A stretch of 64,000 bases of DNA from JBFJKD01 sp041600415 (GCA_041600415.1 JBFIKF010000002.1:372001-436000), one strand, 5' to 3'; shown: positions 18,508-28,221, counted from the first letter of the stretch. The notes: generated by a model not told the origin, from the sequence alone. Numbers and translations: made by a program.

Positions 18508-19290
18508 TTATTCGGCGTGTACGCCGTTTGACGTCTGTGGTTCCTCTTCCGGCAGGCGCAGTTGCAGATTAAATCTGGGCACCGGGATACGCGGCCACTG
18601 CAGGGTACCGACACCCGTTATACCGGGTACCTGTTTGCGTGCTACAACCACATAAAATGCCCCCCCAGGCAGGTGTAAACGAGTTGCCAACCGCCCAAGC
18701 CAGGCCAGTCGGCCGAGGCCACGCAAAATCCCCGGGTGCTGTACGGGTAACTGGCGAGCACCGCGAAACACCGTGACGGGCTGGCAGCCAAGCAGTCTGA
18801 GCCAATCCAGTAGCCGCCCTGCCCGCAGGCTGTTGCGTCGCCACACCGGATGTTCCGACCACAACGCCGCGGGCCACTTGGCCAGACCAAACAGGCTAAA
18901 GGGATTAAACCCCACTAACACGATGTATCCCCCTGGCACGACCACTCGCGCCGCTTCGTTAAGAACATTGTGGGGATCAGGCGAAAAATCCAGGCTGTGG
19001 TGCAAAACGACCAGATCTATCGTATTGGAAGGCAACGGCAAGGCCGTTAACTCACAGACCCCGGCAGGCTGTGCTCCGCCCGTGCCAAAAGCGGCGCTAA
19101 GTATAAAGCAATGAGCTTGCTGACAGTTACGCAACAGCGAGTGTTCGGCGCTGACCCCCAACTGAGCGGCTCGATAGCCTCCAAGACCACCGAGCAGGGT
19201 CGCACAGCTTTTGTGTTGTTGCTGTAGCAGGGATCGACCAAAGGGGGTCTGAAACCAGTTGGATAACAATTTCTGCCGCTGTGCGAGCAC
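18508..19290 (-). CDS. Class I SAM-dependent methyltransferase
   Basis: About 260 residues from the GTG at 19290; the frame is open to an ATG at 19437, but the extra 49 residues look unlike the family. The opening SNWFQTPFGRSLL is typical of the methyltransferases encoded between gloB and rnhA. The SAM site is degenerate (YRAAQLGVSAEH), but LPLPSNTIDLVVLHHSLDF and LNEAARVVVPGGYIVLVGFN are the expected motifs IV and post-motif IV. Substrate unknown. A gloB gene, usually divergent at this spot, is absent; mltD is the divergent neighbour. Confidence 0.8.
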   Translation of the reverse strand: MLAQRQKLLSNWFQTPFGRSLLQQQHKSCATLLGGLGGYRAAQLGVSAEHSLLRNCQQAHCFILSAAFGTGGAQPAGVCELTALPLPSNTIDLVVLHHSLDFSPDPHNVLNEAARVVVPGGYIVLVGFNPFSLFGLAKWPAALWSEHPVWRRNSLRAGRLLDWLRLLGCQPVTVFRGARQLPVQHPGILRGLGRLAWLGRLATRLHLPGGAFYVVVARKQVPGITGVGTLQWPRIPVPRFNLQLRLPEEEPQTSNGVHAE

Positions 19291-19688
19291 ACCAACTTCG
19301 AAGCGTTTCGCTACCCAGTTACGGATTCTGGACGGACGTAAATTAACCAACAACAGCTTGCTCCGGCGATCTTGTCGGGGAGCCCCTATTATGGGAAAAA
19401 AGGCGCTGAATAACACTAGCAAAGTGCTCGGTTGCACACCGCACAGAACAATTTATGGGCAAAGTCCCGTACCCTTTGCCAAGTAGCGGCTGGCTGGCTG
19501 GCTGATCAGGGCCTGTCACTCGTACGCGCACCATTACCCGGGTACTGGGGTTGTGGTGCGCAGTCGCGTCACAAAACAATTGTGGGGCGGAACTGGACAA
19601 ATTTCATGTGCGGCAATTGCCTCGAGAGCGAGCGACGGCTAAAATGTCTGCCAATAAAACCAAAGCAATGACAGGCCCGCAGTAACTC
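19291..19688. other. Divergent intergenic region, methyltransferase-mltD
   Basis: About 400 bases without a convincing gene. It contains a short GGCT tetranucleotide run near 19488-19503 and an inverted repeat with 8-base arms (GCGCACCA at 19526-19533 and TGGTGCGC at 19554-19561) that could be an operator or hairpin. The part nearest the methyltransferase is an N-terminal open extension of that gene. The promoters of mltD and of the methyltransferase must lie here, but no strong -35/-10 pair stands out. Confidence 0.4.
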
Positions 19689-21113
19689 ATGCCCATTAAA
19701 TATCTAATTGCTGCGGCCACGCTGCTGCTCACCGCAGGCTGTGCCCCGCAACCCACTGCGCCATCGTCAAATCCAACCCATCACATTGGCGCAAACGCCA
19801 GCTACACGAAGCCCACCAGGCAGTCGTTCTGGTCAGAGAGACGCAGTCTCGGAGAGCGCAAAACCAGTCTTCGCGACGTCCAGCCGACTTCTGATCTATG
19901 GCAGCGTATCAATAATGGGGGAGAATTGAATGCCCGCTACGACAATCCCCGGATCGATCGCTATCGCGAATGGTATCGCGACAATCAGGCTTATTTTGAT
20001 CGGGTGATGCAGTGGTCACCACTTTATCTGCACTATGTGGTCAGCGAGTTGGCAAATAGTGGCTTACCGCTTGAACTGGCACTTCTGCCTTTTATCGAGA
20101 GCGCTTACGATCCATTTGCGGTCTCTCCGAGTAATGCTTCCGGCCTGTGGCAATTTATTCCGCAAACGGCGGACATCATGGGTCTGGAGTCATCACCGTG
20201 GTATGACGGCCGTAAAGATATCGTCGATTCCACTCAAGCCGCGTTGCGCTACCTCGCATATCTACATGGGCGGTTCAACGAAGACTGGTTACTGGCTCTG
20301 GCGGCATACAATGGTGGCGAAGGCGTTGTCCGTCGCGCCATGCAAGCCAACAGTCGCGTCGGCAAACCCACTGACTTCTGGTCATTGTCCCTGTCCGATG
20401 AAACCCGCGCCTATGTGCCGCAGTTTCTGGCCCTGGCTGAAGTCATGCGCAAACCAGCTAAATATGGCATCACAGTGCCCTCCATCGTCGACCAACCCTA
20501 CTTTGCTACCATTAACGTCCGCGCGCCAATAAATCTGGGGTACATGGCCAACATTTCGGGTATTGAAGCAGACACCATGCGCTATCTCAATCCCGGCTAC
20601 CCTCAACAGGTTACGCCCCCGCATGGTTCTCATCGCATCCTGATACCCAGCGACGCAGCGCCACTGTTTCAGGCGCGTCTCGACAGCCTGGATCACAGAT
20701 TACAAGCACAGGCCAGTAACGCAGGGCCGTCGCCGAGCACCGCTCTCCAGACAAATGTGCAAGCGTCGATACAGGCCGCCACAACGCACAACATCGACTA
20801 TATAGTGAGGGAAGGGGATAACCTGTGGCGTATTGCGCAGCGCTTCAACGTCGATGCAAACCTGTTGGCCCGCAGTAACAAACTGAACCCTGCGGCCATA
20901 TTACTGCCGGGGCAACGGTTGATTATTGGCCAACGTCGCGGTCAACGACAGATCCTTCGACAGATGAACTACGAAGTGCAACCAGGCGACTCCCTGTTCC
21001 ATATTTCGCGAACCTTTCAGATTGCGATCCGCGACATTGTGCAGTGGAACGACCTGCATACCCAAAACCTTCTGGTGCCCGGCCAGCAGCTGAAGTTATT
21101 TTTGCGTCTCTAA
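19689..21113 (+). CDS. mltD: Membrane-bound lytic murein transglycosylase D
   Basis: 474 residues. A lipoprotein signal (residues 1-17, lipobox LTAGC) targets it to the outer membrane. The SLT transglycosylase domain holds the catalytic Glu in PFIESAYDPFAVSPSNASG and the GLWQFIPQTA and AAYNGGEG motifs. Two C-terminal LysM repeats bind peptidoglycan, one opening YIVREGDNLWRIAQRF and one YEVQPGDSLFHISRTF. It cleaves glycan strands to anhydromuropeptides. It is convergent with ppiD, with 9 bases between stops. In many relatives gloB lies just upstream; here it does not. Confidence 0.94.
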   Translation: MPIKYLIAAATLLLTAGCAPQPTAPSSNPTHHIGANASYTKPTRQSFWSERRSLGERKTSLRDVQPTSDLWQRINNGGELNARYDNPRIDRYREWYRDNQAYFDRVMQWSPLYLHYVVSELANSGLPLELALLPFIESAYDPFAVSPSNASGLWQFIPQTADIMGLESSPWYDGRKDIVDSTQAALRYLAYLHGRFNEDWLLALAAYNGGEGVVRRAMQANSRVGKPTDFWSLSLSDETRAYVPQFLALAEVMRKPAKYGITVPSIVDQPYFATINVRAPINLGYMANISGIEADTMRYLNPGYPQQVTPPHGSHRILIPSDAAPLFQARLDSLDHRLQAQASNAGPSPSTALQTNVQASIQAATTHNIDYIVREGDNLWRIAQRFNVDANLLARSNKLNPAAILLPGQRLIIGQRRGQRQILRQMNYEVQPGDSLFHISRTFQIAIRDIVQWNDLHTQNLLVPGQQLKLFLRL

Positions 21114-21122
21114 CTCTGCGAG

Positions 21123-22994
21123 TTAATCCTGTCTTTCTATATCGACGTCTTCCAGTAGCGCGGCCTCGTAACCCTGATACTCCCGAGCGGCAGACAAATT
21201 CGTCCAGGATGATTGTAAATTGGCGCGTTGGGTCGCCGCGAGAGACGTCAATTCGCCGGGCGTTATCGCCGTTATCGCCGCGACGACGTAATCCCCGGAA
21301 CTGACAGGAAAAACTTCCACCGTTGGCAAGCTGGCGCGGGCTGGGACCGCAAATATTTTACTAACCACTTCCGGGTTGGCACCACCAAAGCGCTGCGTAT
21401 CCAGACTCACCTGCCATTCAAGCTTTGCCGACCGCGCCACCTCCTCGACACTCTTTCCAGCACGCACCTGTTGTGCAAGATCTTGCGCCTGGGCGGCCAA
21501 CAAGAGCTGTCCACGCTCCTTTTTTAACGCCTCGACAATACGTTCCCGTACCTGTTCAAGGGGCAAGGTTGTAACTGGCGTGTGTTTGCGTAGCTTGATA
21601 ACCGCCACGTGGCCGTCTCCCAGCTCCAGCGCCTCGCTGGTATACCGTTGCTGCAGTACGCCTTCGCTAAAGGCTGCGCGCACCACATCCGGGTACGCTG
21701 CGATGCCTTCTCCTCCATTGCGAGTGAACGGCTGCGAAGTTTTTACCAGCAGGCCCAGTCGATCCTCAACATCCTGCAACTGCTCTACGTTGTAGGTTTG
21801 ATCCTTGAGCATTTCCAGTTTTGCGGGAAACAGTTCAGCAGCCAGACGCATTTTGACTTCGCGCTCAAGGCGTTCCCTTTGTTCGTCAAACACTGCCGGT
21901 TTAGCTGCTTCCTGCGCCAGCAATTTCACAAGATGAAAACCGCTGTCCGTTTCAACTGGCTCGGATACAGCCCCGACGTGCAACTGCTTCATCGCCGCCT
22001 CAAATGCGTCAGGAAAAGTCCCGGGGCTTACAAATCCCAGGTCACCACCATCCTCTGAACTACCCAGATCAACACTGTAACGACGCGCCAGCTCGGCAAA
22101 ATCTACGCCTGCGGCAAGCTCCTCCTGAAGTTCAGAGAGTACTTTGTGATGACTGCCATCTGACTTTTTTTCAATTAAAATATGCGCTACGTGCAGTCGA
22201 TTGGCCACTTCAGTGGCTGCCGCTTCAGCGGCAAATTGCTCCCGGAGCATCGCTTCGTCCACATTGACCTCGTCAAGTAAATCGTCAATGCGCAGTTCAA
22301 TATAATCCACTTCTACAGTTTCTTCGGTCTGAAACTCAGACTGGTTCTCAGCGTAGTAGGCTGTAACCTGCTCTGGCGTGAGCTCGACAGTGTCGAGTAC
22401 CGCCGCCAATGGCACCGTCAGGTAGTAGAAATTTCTTTTTTGCTCTAGGGCCGCCGTCAGGGCTTCCAGTTCGGAAGTAGTGGTAAAGCCGGTGGCAGTC
22501 ACGCCATTGGCAAACTGATTGATTAACAGCTGTCCTTTCAAAAATGTCCGATAGGAGGTCGGCGTAAAACCCATCTGGCGAATCCCGAACTCAAAGCGCT
22601 CGCGATCGAAACGACCGTCGGTTTGAAAAGCGGGCGCGGACTGCAAAACTTCAGCGATAGTCATACTGGAGACACCCATACCTCTCGACTGTGCCGCTTG
22701 CTCGAGCGCTTTTTCGCGAATAAGACCCTCCACAACCGGTCCACGTAAACGCTCACTATCGAGCAGGGCCGGATCAACGTCCTTCAACTGCTCCAGAATA
22801 CGTGCTTTTTGCATCTCCACAGCGCGGTCGATTTCGTACTTGGTAATCGCTGCCCCATCGACGCTCACGGCCGTTTCCACCGCGCTGCCGCTATAAAACA
22901 TTGTCTCAATGCCAACAAAAGCAAACGGAATAATAATAAGACCAACAATAAAAATTGTTACGCCTCGCATGTTCTCGCGAATATCCTGCAACAT
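21123..22994 (-). CDS. ppiD: Periplasmic folding chaperone / peptidyl-prolyl isomerase PpiD
   Basis: 623 residues. One N-terminal membrane helix (TIFIVGLIIIPFAFVGI, about residues 13-30) anchors it in the inner membrane. A SurA-N-like chaperone region follows, then a parvulin domain at about 255-360 (HVAHILIEKK and YSVDLGSSEDGGDLGFV motifs), and a C-terminal SurA-like half. PpiD assists proteins leaving the Sec translocon. It stands immediately downstream of hupB in the conserved clpX-lon-hupB-ppiD order, with an apparent hupB terminator between them. Confidence 0.94.
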   Translation of the reverse strand: MLQDIRENMRGVTIFIVGLIIIPFAFVGIETMFYSGSAVETAVSVDGAAITKYEIDRAVEMQKARILEQLKDVDPALLDSERLRGPVVEGLIREKALEQAAQSRGMGVSSMTIAEVLQSAPAFQTDGRFDRERFEFGIRQMGFTPTSYRTFLKGQLLINQFANGVTATGFTTTSELEALTAALEQKRNFYYLTVPLAAVLDTVELTPEQVTAYYAENQSEFQTEETVEVDYIELRIDDLLDEVNVDEAMLREQFAAEAAATEVANRLHVAHILIEKKSDGSHHKVLSELQEELAAGVDFAELARRYSVDLGSSEDGGDLGFVSPGTFPDAFEAAMKQLHVGAVSEPVETDSGFHLVKLLAQEAAKPAVFDEQRERLEREVKMRLAAELFPAKLEMLKDQTYNVEQLQDVEDRLGLLVKTSQPFTRNGGEGIAAYPDVVRAAFSEGVLQQRYTSEALELGDGHVAVIKLRKHTPVTTLPLEQVRERIVEALKKERGQLLLAAQAQDLAQQVRAGKSVEEVARSAKLEWQVSLDTQRFGGANPEVVSKIFAVPARASLPTVEVFPVSSGDYVVAAITAITPGELTSLAATQRANLQSSWTNLSAAREYQGYEAALLEDVDIERQD

Positions 22995-23029
22995 GACTTT
23001 TTCCCGAAATATGACCCTGACAAAACGAA

Positions 23030-23055
23030 AAAAGGCGCAGCATTTTGCGCCTTTT
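23030..23055 (-). terminator. Rho-independent terminator after hupB
   Basis: A 10-base-pair perfect stem (AAAAGGCGCA with TGCGCCTTTT) and 6-base loop, read on the minus strand, is followed by TTTT-rich sequence complementary to the A-run at 23028-23033. It lies between hupB and ppiD, so hupB mRNA likely ends here and ppiD is read by partial readthrough or its own promoter. Confidence 0.8.
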
Positions 23056-23113
23056 GAAGCTCGTTACTTAACGAAGATCAATAACTTGTCCCAACCTGGC
23101 AGCAGTATACTGC

Positions 23114-23389
23114 TTAGCTATTAACCGCATCCTTAAGCGCTTTACCAGCTTTGAAGCCCGGCACATTTGCAGCGGAAATTTGAATTTCCGCACCAGTCTG
23201 TGGATTGCGGCCTTTGCGCGCGGGACGATGTTTAACAGCAAATGTACCAAAACCAACCAGCGTTACCGGATCACCTTTCTTAAGAGCCCCGATCACCGCG
23301 TCAATAGCTCCTTCAAGGGCACGTCCGGCGGATGACTTTGAAATATCGGAAGCATCGGCGATGGCATCTATCAATTCAGACTTATTCAC
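23114..23389 (-). CDS. hupB: DNA-binding protein HU-beta
   Basis: 91 residues, the standard HU length. It opens MNKSELIDAIADASDISKS and carries the GFGTFAVKHRPARKGRNP beta-arm with the intercalating Pro. HU bends and compacts DNA in the nucleoid. The start is GTG at 23389 with AAGGGG 6 bases upstream. It has its own promoter (23493-23522) and a terminator, so it can be expressed independently of lon. Confidence 0.97.
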   Translation of the reverse strand: MNKSELIDAIADASDISKSSAGRALEGAIDAVIGALKKGDPVTLVGFGTFAVKHRPARKGRNPQTGAEIQISAANVPGFKAGKALKDAVNS

Positions 23390-23492
23390 TTTTTTCCCCT
23401 TCGTTATGATTCATTTCAATTGTTAATTACTAAAAAACACACCTCATGCAGCTTTCGCCGAGGCCGTACTACCACCTCTGTCGTGCCGCCAC

Positions 23493-23522
23493 TTTATACC
23501 AACTCGACCACAAAGCGGTCAA
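23493..23522 (-). promoter_or_regulatory. Sigma-70 promoter for hupB
   Basis: On the minus strand TTGACC (23517-23522) and TATAAA (23493-23498) are separated by 18 bases, each matching 5 of 6 consensus positions. It sits about 100 bases upstream of the hupB start and just after the lon stop. Confidence 0.65.
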
Positions 23523-23541
23523 GCTAGTTCGACCAATTTCG

Positions 23542-25974
23542 TTAATGAGCGCCGATTCTGGTCGCGGCGTTTTCATCAGTGGTGTTTTCACCAGCCGGGT
23601 CCGGTGCACTCTTCTGGTATTCTTCATCGGTCATAGGCCTGGGCATATGTTGCAGGGCGATTTCCAGAACCTGATCGACCCACTCGACCGGGCGAATATC
23701 CAAATCCGCTTTGATATTGTCCGGTATCTCCTTGAGATCCGGAGCATTTTCCAGAGGAATAATCACCGTTTCAATTCCGCCCCGGTGTGCGGCAAGCAAT
23801 TTTTCCTTTAGCCCGCCAATTTTTAGTACCTGACCCCGCAGGGTTATCTCACCAGTCATGGCCACATTGGCCTTCACGGGAATGCCGGTGAGTACCGACA
23901 CAAACGCCGTACACATGCCAATACCAGCGCTGGGACCATCTTTTTTGATTGCTCCCTCGGGCACATGGATGTGTAAATCGTTTTTCTCGTGGAAATTGCG
24001 CGCAATGCCAAGTCGTTGCGCGCGACTGCGCACCACGGTTAACGCCGCATCAATGGACTCCTGCATGACTTCCTCGAGAAGCCCGGTTTTTTTCAGAACA
24101 CCTTTTCCAGGTACCGCCGACGCCTCGATAGTCAACAGCTCACCGCCCACCGATGTCCAGGCGAGGCCCGTTACCTGGCCCATCTGGTCCTCCTTACCGG
24201 CGCGGCCAAAATCAAATTTGCGCACCCCAAGCAAATCTTCCAGTTCTGCAGGTGTTACGCGCATGGCGTCCTGATTATTTTGTTTGACATGGCGAGTGAC
24301 CACCTTACGACATATTTTGGCTATATCCCGCTCCAGTCCACGCACACCGGCTTCCCGTGTGTAGTAACGCACTATATCGCGAATCGCCGTGTCGTCCAGC
24401 AGTAGTTCGTTGTCTTTGAGACCGTTGGCTTTGCGTTGTTTGGGCAGCAAGTACTTGCTGGCGATATTGATTTTTTCGTCCTCGGTATAACCCGGTATAC
24501 GAATAACTTCCATACGATCCAGCAGCGGACCAGGAATATTCAACGAATTTGAGGTGCAGATGAACATCACCTCGGACAGGTCATAATCGACTTCAAGATA
24601 GTGGTCATTGAACGAGTTGTTCTGCTCCGGATCGAGCACCTCCAGCAATGCAGACGCCGGATCCCCCCGGTGATCCATCCCCATTTTGTCCACTTCGTCG
24701 AACAAAAACAGTGGATTTTTGACCCCTGCCTTGGCAATTTTTTGTACCAGTTTGCCTGGCAATGAACCGATATAGGTGCGTCGATGCCCGCGAATCTCTG
24801 CCTCGTCCCGCACACCACCGAGGGACATACGCACAAATTTTCGGCCAGTGGCCCGCGCGATGGACTCCCCCAGCGATGTTTTACCAACCCCGGGTGGCCC
24901 AACCAGGCACAACACCGGACCCTTTAACTTTTTAACCCGCATTTGTACCGCCAGGAACTCCAGAATCCGTTCCTTGACTTCTTCCAGCCCGTAGTGATCT
25001 TCGTTAAGCGTTGCCTCCGCGCGCACCAGATCGTGACGCACCTTGGTACGTTTTTTCCATGGTACGCTGACCATCCAGTCGATATAGCTGCGTACCACTG
25101 ACGCTTCCGCCGACATCGGCGACATCATTTTTAGTTTGTTGAGCTCCGCCCGGGTTTTTTCCAGCGCCGCTTTGGGCATGCCCGCATCGCGCACCCTGGT
25201 TTCAAGCTGCTCTATTTCGTTGGGTACCTCATCAATTTCGCCGAGCTCCTTCTGAATCGCCTTCATTTGCTCGTTGAGATAGTACTCCCGCTGACTTTTT
25301 TCCATCTGTTTTTTTACGCGGCCACGAATTTTCTGCTCGACCTGAAAGACATCCAGCTCCGCTTCCATCATGGCCAGCAAGTGCTCTATCCGAGCGCCTT
25401 CATCGGCAATTTCGAGAATTTCCTGTTTTTGCTCTAACGTCAGAGCCATGTGGGCTGCAATGGTGTCCGCGAGGCGACCGGGTTCGTCCACTCCACCAAC
25501 CGTAGTAACAACTTCCGAGGGAATCTTCTTGCTGAGGTTAACGTATTGCTCAAACTGACTGTTGAGGGTACGCATCAGCGCGTCCGCTTCCGTGTCACCG
25601 ATATCCTCACTACCGATCTGCGCAAAATCCGCGACAAAATAATCCGCGAGCTCCTTAACATTGCTGAGTTCGACTCGCGCAACCCCTTCCACCAGCACCT
25701 TGACTGTGCCATCGGGTAATTTCAGCATCTGCAACACGGTGGCCAGGGTGCCGATGCGGTACACATCTTCCGCGGCGGGGTTGTCCTGCGCGGCGTCTTT
25801 CTGGGCAACCAGCAATATCTGCTTTTGCTGGGCCATGGCCTCGTTCAGCGCAAGAATGGATTTATCGCGACCCACAAACAGCGGAATGACCATATGGGGA
25901 TACACCACCACATCCCGCAGAGGGAGCAGGGGCAGTTGTAGTGTCGCCTCAGTTAGATCATCGTCCTTAGCCAT
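23542..25974 (-). CDS. lon: ATP-dependent protease La (Lon)
   Basis: 810 residues. An N-terminal substrate-binding LAN domain begins at about 15 (LPLLPLRDVVVYPHMVIPLF), followed by a coiled-coil middle. The AAA+ module has Walker A GPPGVGKTSLG and a FLFDEVDKMG Walker B. The C-terminal protease domain has catalytic Ser in KDGPSAGIGMC and Lys in GEITLRGQVLKIGGLKEK. Lon degrades misfolded and regulatory proteins in the cytosol. It lies between clpX and hupB; a heat-shock-type promoter is visible upstream. Length and motifs are ordinary. Confidence 0.97.
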   Translation of the reverse strand: MAKDDDLTEATLQLPLLPLRDVVVYPHMVIPLFVGRDKSILALNEAMAQQKQILLVAQKDAAQDNPAAEDVYRIGTLATVLQMLKLPDGTVKVLVEGVARVELSNVKELADYFVADFAQIGSEDIGDTEADALMRTLNSQFEQYVNLSKKIPSEVVTTVGGVDEPGRLADTIAAHMALTLEQKQEILEIADEGARIEHLLAMMEAELDVFQVEQKIRGRVKKQMEKSQREYYLNEQMKAIQKELGEIDEVPNEIEQLETRVRDAGMPKAALEKTRAELNKLKMMSPMSAEASVVRSYIDWMVSVPWKKRTKVRHDLVRAEATLNEDHYGLEEVKERILEFLAVQMRVKKLKGPVLCLVGPPGVGKTSLGESIARATGRKFVRMSLGGVRDEAEIRGHRRTYIGSLPGKLVQKIAKAGVKNPLFLFDEVDKMGMDHRGDPASALLEVLDPEQNNSFNDHYLEVDYDLSEVMFICTSNSLNIPGPLLDRMEVIRIPGYTEDEKINIASKYLLPKQRKANGLKDNELLLDDTAIRDIVRYYTREAGVRGLERDIAKICRKVVTRHVKQNNQDAMRVTPAELEDLLGVRKFDFGRAGKEDQMGQVTGLAWTSVGGELLTIEASAVPGKGVLKKTGLLEEVMQESIDAALTVVRSRAQRLGIARNFHEKNDLHIHVPEGAIKKDGPSAGIGMCTAFVSVLTGIPVKANVAMTGEITLRGQVLKIGGLKEKLLAAHRGGIETVIIPLENAPDLKEIPDNIKADLDIRPVEWVDQVLEIALQHMPRPMTDEEYQKSAPDPAGENTTDENAATRIGAH

Positions 25975-26023
25975 GCTGACCTCATTTCGGACTGGAGTCC
26001 GAGCGCCGGGTAGGTTATCCGTT

Positions 26024-26053
26024 TATAGTGGGGTTGCACCGCCCAAAAACAAG
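26024..26053 (-). promoter_or_regulatory. Putative sigma-32 (heat-shock) promoter for lon
   Basis: Read on the minus strand, CTTGTTT (26047-26053) is followed after 13 bases by CCCCACTATA (26024-26033). This resembles the sigma-32 consensus CTTGAA and CCCCATNT with correct spacing. It is about 50-80 bases upstream of the lon ATG, and lon is a classical heat-shock gene. Confidence 0.6.
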
Positions 26054-26066
26054 GGCGTAAATGAAC

Positions 26067-26088
26067 AAAGGGGCCTTCCGGCCCCTTT
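26067..26088 (-). terminator. Terminator hairpin after clpX
   Basis: A perfect 9-base-pair stem (AAAGGGGCC and GGCCCCTTT) with a 4-base loop lies 1 base beyond the clpX stop. The tail on the minus strand (TTTGTTCATTT) is only moderately T-rich, so termination may be partial. Confidence 0.65.
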
Positions 26089-26089
26089 A

Positions 26090-27379
26090 CTACTTACCCT
26101 CTTCCCTGGCTACCTTTGCCTTCTCCGTATTTTCATACACCAGCAATGGTTCAGATTCGCCACCGATTACAGATGCGTCAATAACAACCTTACACAGCTC
26201 GCTCTTGGAAGGTATTTCGTACATGGTGTCCAGCAGCACATTTTCAATAATTGAGCGCAGCCCGCGCGCGCCGATTTTTCGCTTGATAGCTTTCCCGGCG
26301 ATGGCTTCCAGCGCATCGCGCCGAATATCCAGCTCCACGCCCTCCATTTCAAATAATGCACCGTACTGCTTGAGCAAGGAGTTCTTGGGTTCGATTAATA
26401 TATTAATCAGCGCCTCTTCGTCCAGCTCTTCAAGCGTTGCGATAACCGGTAATCGGCCGATAAATTCTGGAATCAAACCATAGCGAATCAGATCTTCTGG
26501 CTCCAGATCAGCCAATGTTTCACCAATATTGCGCTGGTTCGCCTTACTTTTAACACTGGCGCTGAAGCCAATGCCGCCTTTTTCCGAGCGTTCCTGAATG
26601 ACTTTTTCCAGCCCCGCAAAAGCGCCACCACAGATAAACAGAATGTTGGCGGTGTTAACCTGCAGGAATTCCTGCTGCGGATGTTTGCGGCCACCCTGTG
26701 GCGGAACCGACGCGACTGTACCTTCGATCAGCTTTAACAGGGCCTGCTGAACACCTTCGCCAGACACATCCCGCGTAATGGAGGGATTATCTGACTTGCG
26801 GGATATCTTGTCGATTTCATCGATATACACAATCCCGCGCTGTGCCTTTTCTACGTCGTAGTCGCACTTTTGCAGCAGTTTTTGAATAATATTCTCAACG
26901 TCTTCACCGACATAACCCGCTTCCGTCAAGGTGGTCGCGTCGGCGATGGTAAACGGCACATTCAGCAAGCGCGCGAGCGTCTCGGCCAACAGGGTTTTAC
27001 CACTGCCGGTAGGACCCACCATCAGAATATTGCTTTTGCCCAGCTCCACGTCGCCGCGCGCAGCCTTGTCGCCCAACTGTAAACGCTTGTAATGGTTGTA
27101 CACCGCGACCGCCAAAACTTTTTTGGCGCACTGCTGACCGATCACATATTGATCGAGAATCCCCTTGATTTCTTCCGGAGTGGGTAATTTGTCCTTGCTC
27201 CCCTGGGTCTCGGCATCCTGAATTTCCTCAGTGATAATATCGTTACACAGGTCGACACATTCGTCGCAAATAAACACCGAGGGGCCAGCAATAAGCTTGC
27301 GCACTTCGTGCTGGCTCTTTCCGCAAAAGGAGCAATAAAGGAGTTTGCTATTATCCCCGTTATTACGCTGTTCTGTCAC
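26090..27379 (-). CDS. clpX: ClpX, ATPase subunit of ClpXP
   Basis: 429 residues. The N-terminal C4 zinc-binding domain (CSFCGK then CDECVDLC) is at residues about 16-41. The AAA+ domain has Walker A GPTGSGKT and Walker B IVYIDEIDKI, and the C-terminal LIPEFIGRLP and sensor-2 GARGLRSI segments are present. ClpX unfolds tagged substrates and feeds them to ClpP. GTG start at 27379 with GGGAG upstream. It follows clpP by about 90 bases on the same strand. Confidence 0.97.
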   Translation of the reverse strand: MTEQRNNGDNSKLLYCSFCGKSQHEVRKLIAGPSVFICDECVDLCNDIITEEIQDAETQGSKDKLPTPEEIKGILDQYVIGQQCAKKVLAVAVYNHYKRLQLGDKAARGDVELGKSNILMVGPTGSGKTLLAETLARLLNVPFTIADATTLTEAGYVGEDVENIIQKLLQKCDYDVEKAQRGIVYIDEIDKISRKSDNPSITRDVSGEGVQQALLKLIEGTVASVPPQGGRKHPQQEFLQVNTANILFICGGAFAGLEKVIQERSEKGGIGFSASVKSKANQRNIGETLADLEPEDLIRYGLIPEFIGRLPVIATLEELDEEALINILIEPKNSLLKQYGALFEMEGVELDIRRDALEAIAGKAIKRKIGARGLRSIIENVLLDTMYEIPSKSELCKVVIDASVIGGESEPLLVYENTEKAKVAREEGK

Positions 27380-27470
27380 GCGATTCTCCCAAATGGGTAT
27401 TTCGTAAAACTTATTAAAATCAATAAGTTATGTAAAATATATAATGTTAACCACTAAAAGACTAACTGCT

Positions 27471-28100
27471 CTAAGCCCGTTTGTCCAGCACTTCGTCCAC
27501 CAGCCCGTAGGCCTTTGATTGCTCGGCGTCGAGGAAATTATCGCGCTCCGTATCAGCACTGATACGCTCTATCGTCTGCCCGGTATGTTTGGCCATCAAC
27601 TCATTGAGTCGTTCCCGGATTTTCAGAATTTCCTGGGCGTGAATAAAAATGTCGCTGGCCTGACCCTGCGCACCACCGCTGGGCTGGTGAATCATGCACC
27701 GGGAATTAGGCAACGTATAGCGTTTGCCCGCGGCGCCAGCGGCGAGCAAAAACGCACCCATACTGGCGGCCTGACCGATACACATGGTACTCACCTCCGG
27801 TTTGATAAACTGCATGGTGTCGTAGATCGACAAGCCTGCGGTGACCGACCCTCCGGGCGAGTTGATATACAGATGAATATCCTTGTCCGGATTCTCGGAC
27901 TCCAGAAATAACATCTGGGCAACGATCAAATTAGCTGTGTAGTCCTCCACTGGCCCCACCAGAAACACGACTCTTTCTTTTAACAGCCGCGAGTAGATAT
28001 CGTAGGAACGCTCACCCCGCGCCGTCTGCTCGACGACGATAGGAACAAGCCCCCCTGCTGCGTGGGTTTCGAAGGTAGATTTGTATTGATCCTGACTCAT
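27471..28100 (-). CDS. clpP: ClpP protease subunit
   Basis: 209 residues. The catalytic triad is visible: Ser in CIGQAASMGAFLL, His in CMIHQPSGG and Asp in DTERDNFLDAEQ. The subunits form a double heptameric chamber that degrades proteins delivered by ClpX or ClpA. The propeptide is short (MSQDQYKSTF... before VPIVVEQT). Transcribed from the promoter at 28149-28176 and possibly by readthrough from tig. Confidence 0.97.
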   Translation of the reverse strand: MSQDQYKSTFETHAAGGLVPIVVEQTARGERSYDIYSRLLKERVVFLVGPVEDYTANLIVAQMLFLESENPDKDIHLYINSPGGSVTAGLSIYDTMQFIKPEVSTMCIGQAASMGAFLLAAGAAGKRYTLPNSRCMIHQPSGGAQGQASDIFIHAQEILKIRERLNELMAKHTGQTIERISADTERDNFLDAEQSKAYGLVDEVLDKRA

Positions 28101-28148
28101 AGTGGCTCTCTAGCGGGTCTGAACTACGAAGGGCAAAGGTATGCCCGC

Positions 28149-28176
28149 ATTGTAGTCAGGTTGCTGGATAAGGCAA
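28149..28176 (-). promoter_or_regulatory. Sigma-70 promoter for clpP
   Basis: On the minus strand TTGCCT (28171-28176) and TACAAT (28149-28154) are spaced by 16 bases, about 50 bases upstream of the clpP start. A 6-base-pair hairpin (GCGAGC/GCTCGC, 28177-28192), possibly the tig terminator, abuts it. Confidence 0.5.
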
Positions 28177-28221
28177 GCGAGCATCAGCTCGCCTGTCGCG
28201 ACTGTATCTGTATCGGTTTAA

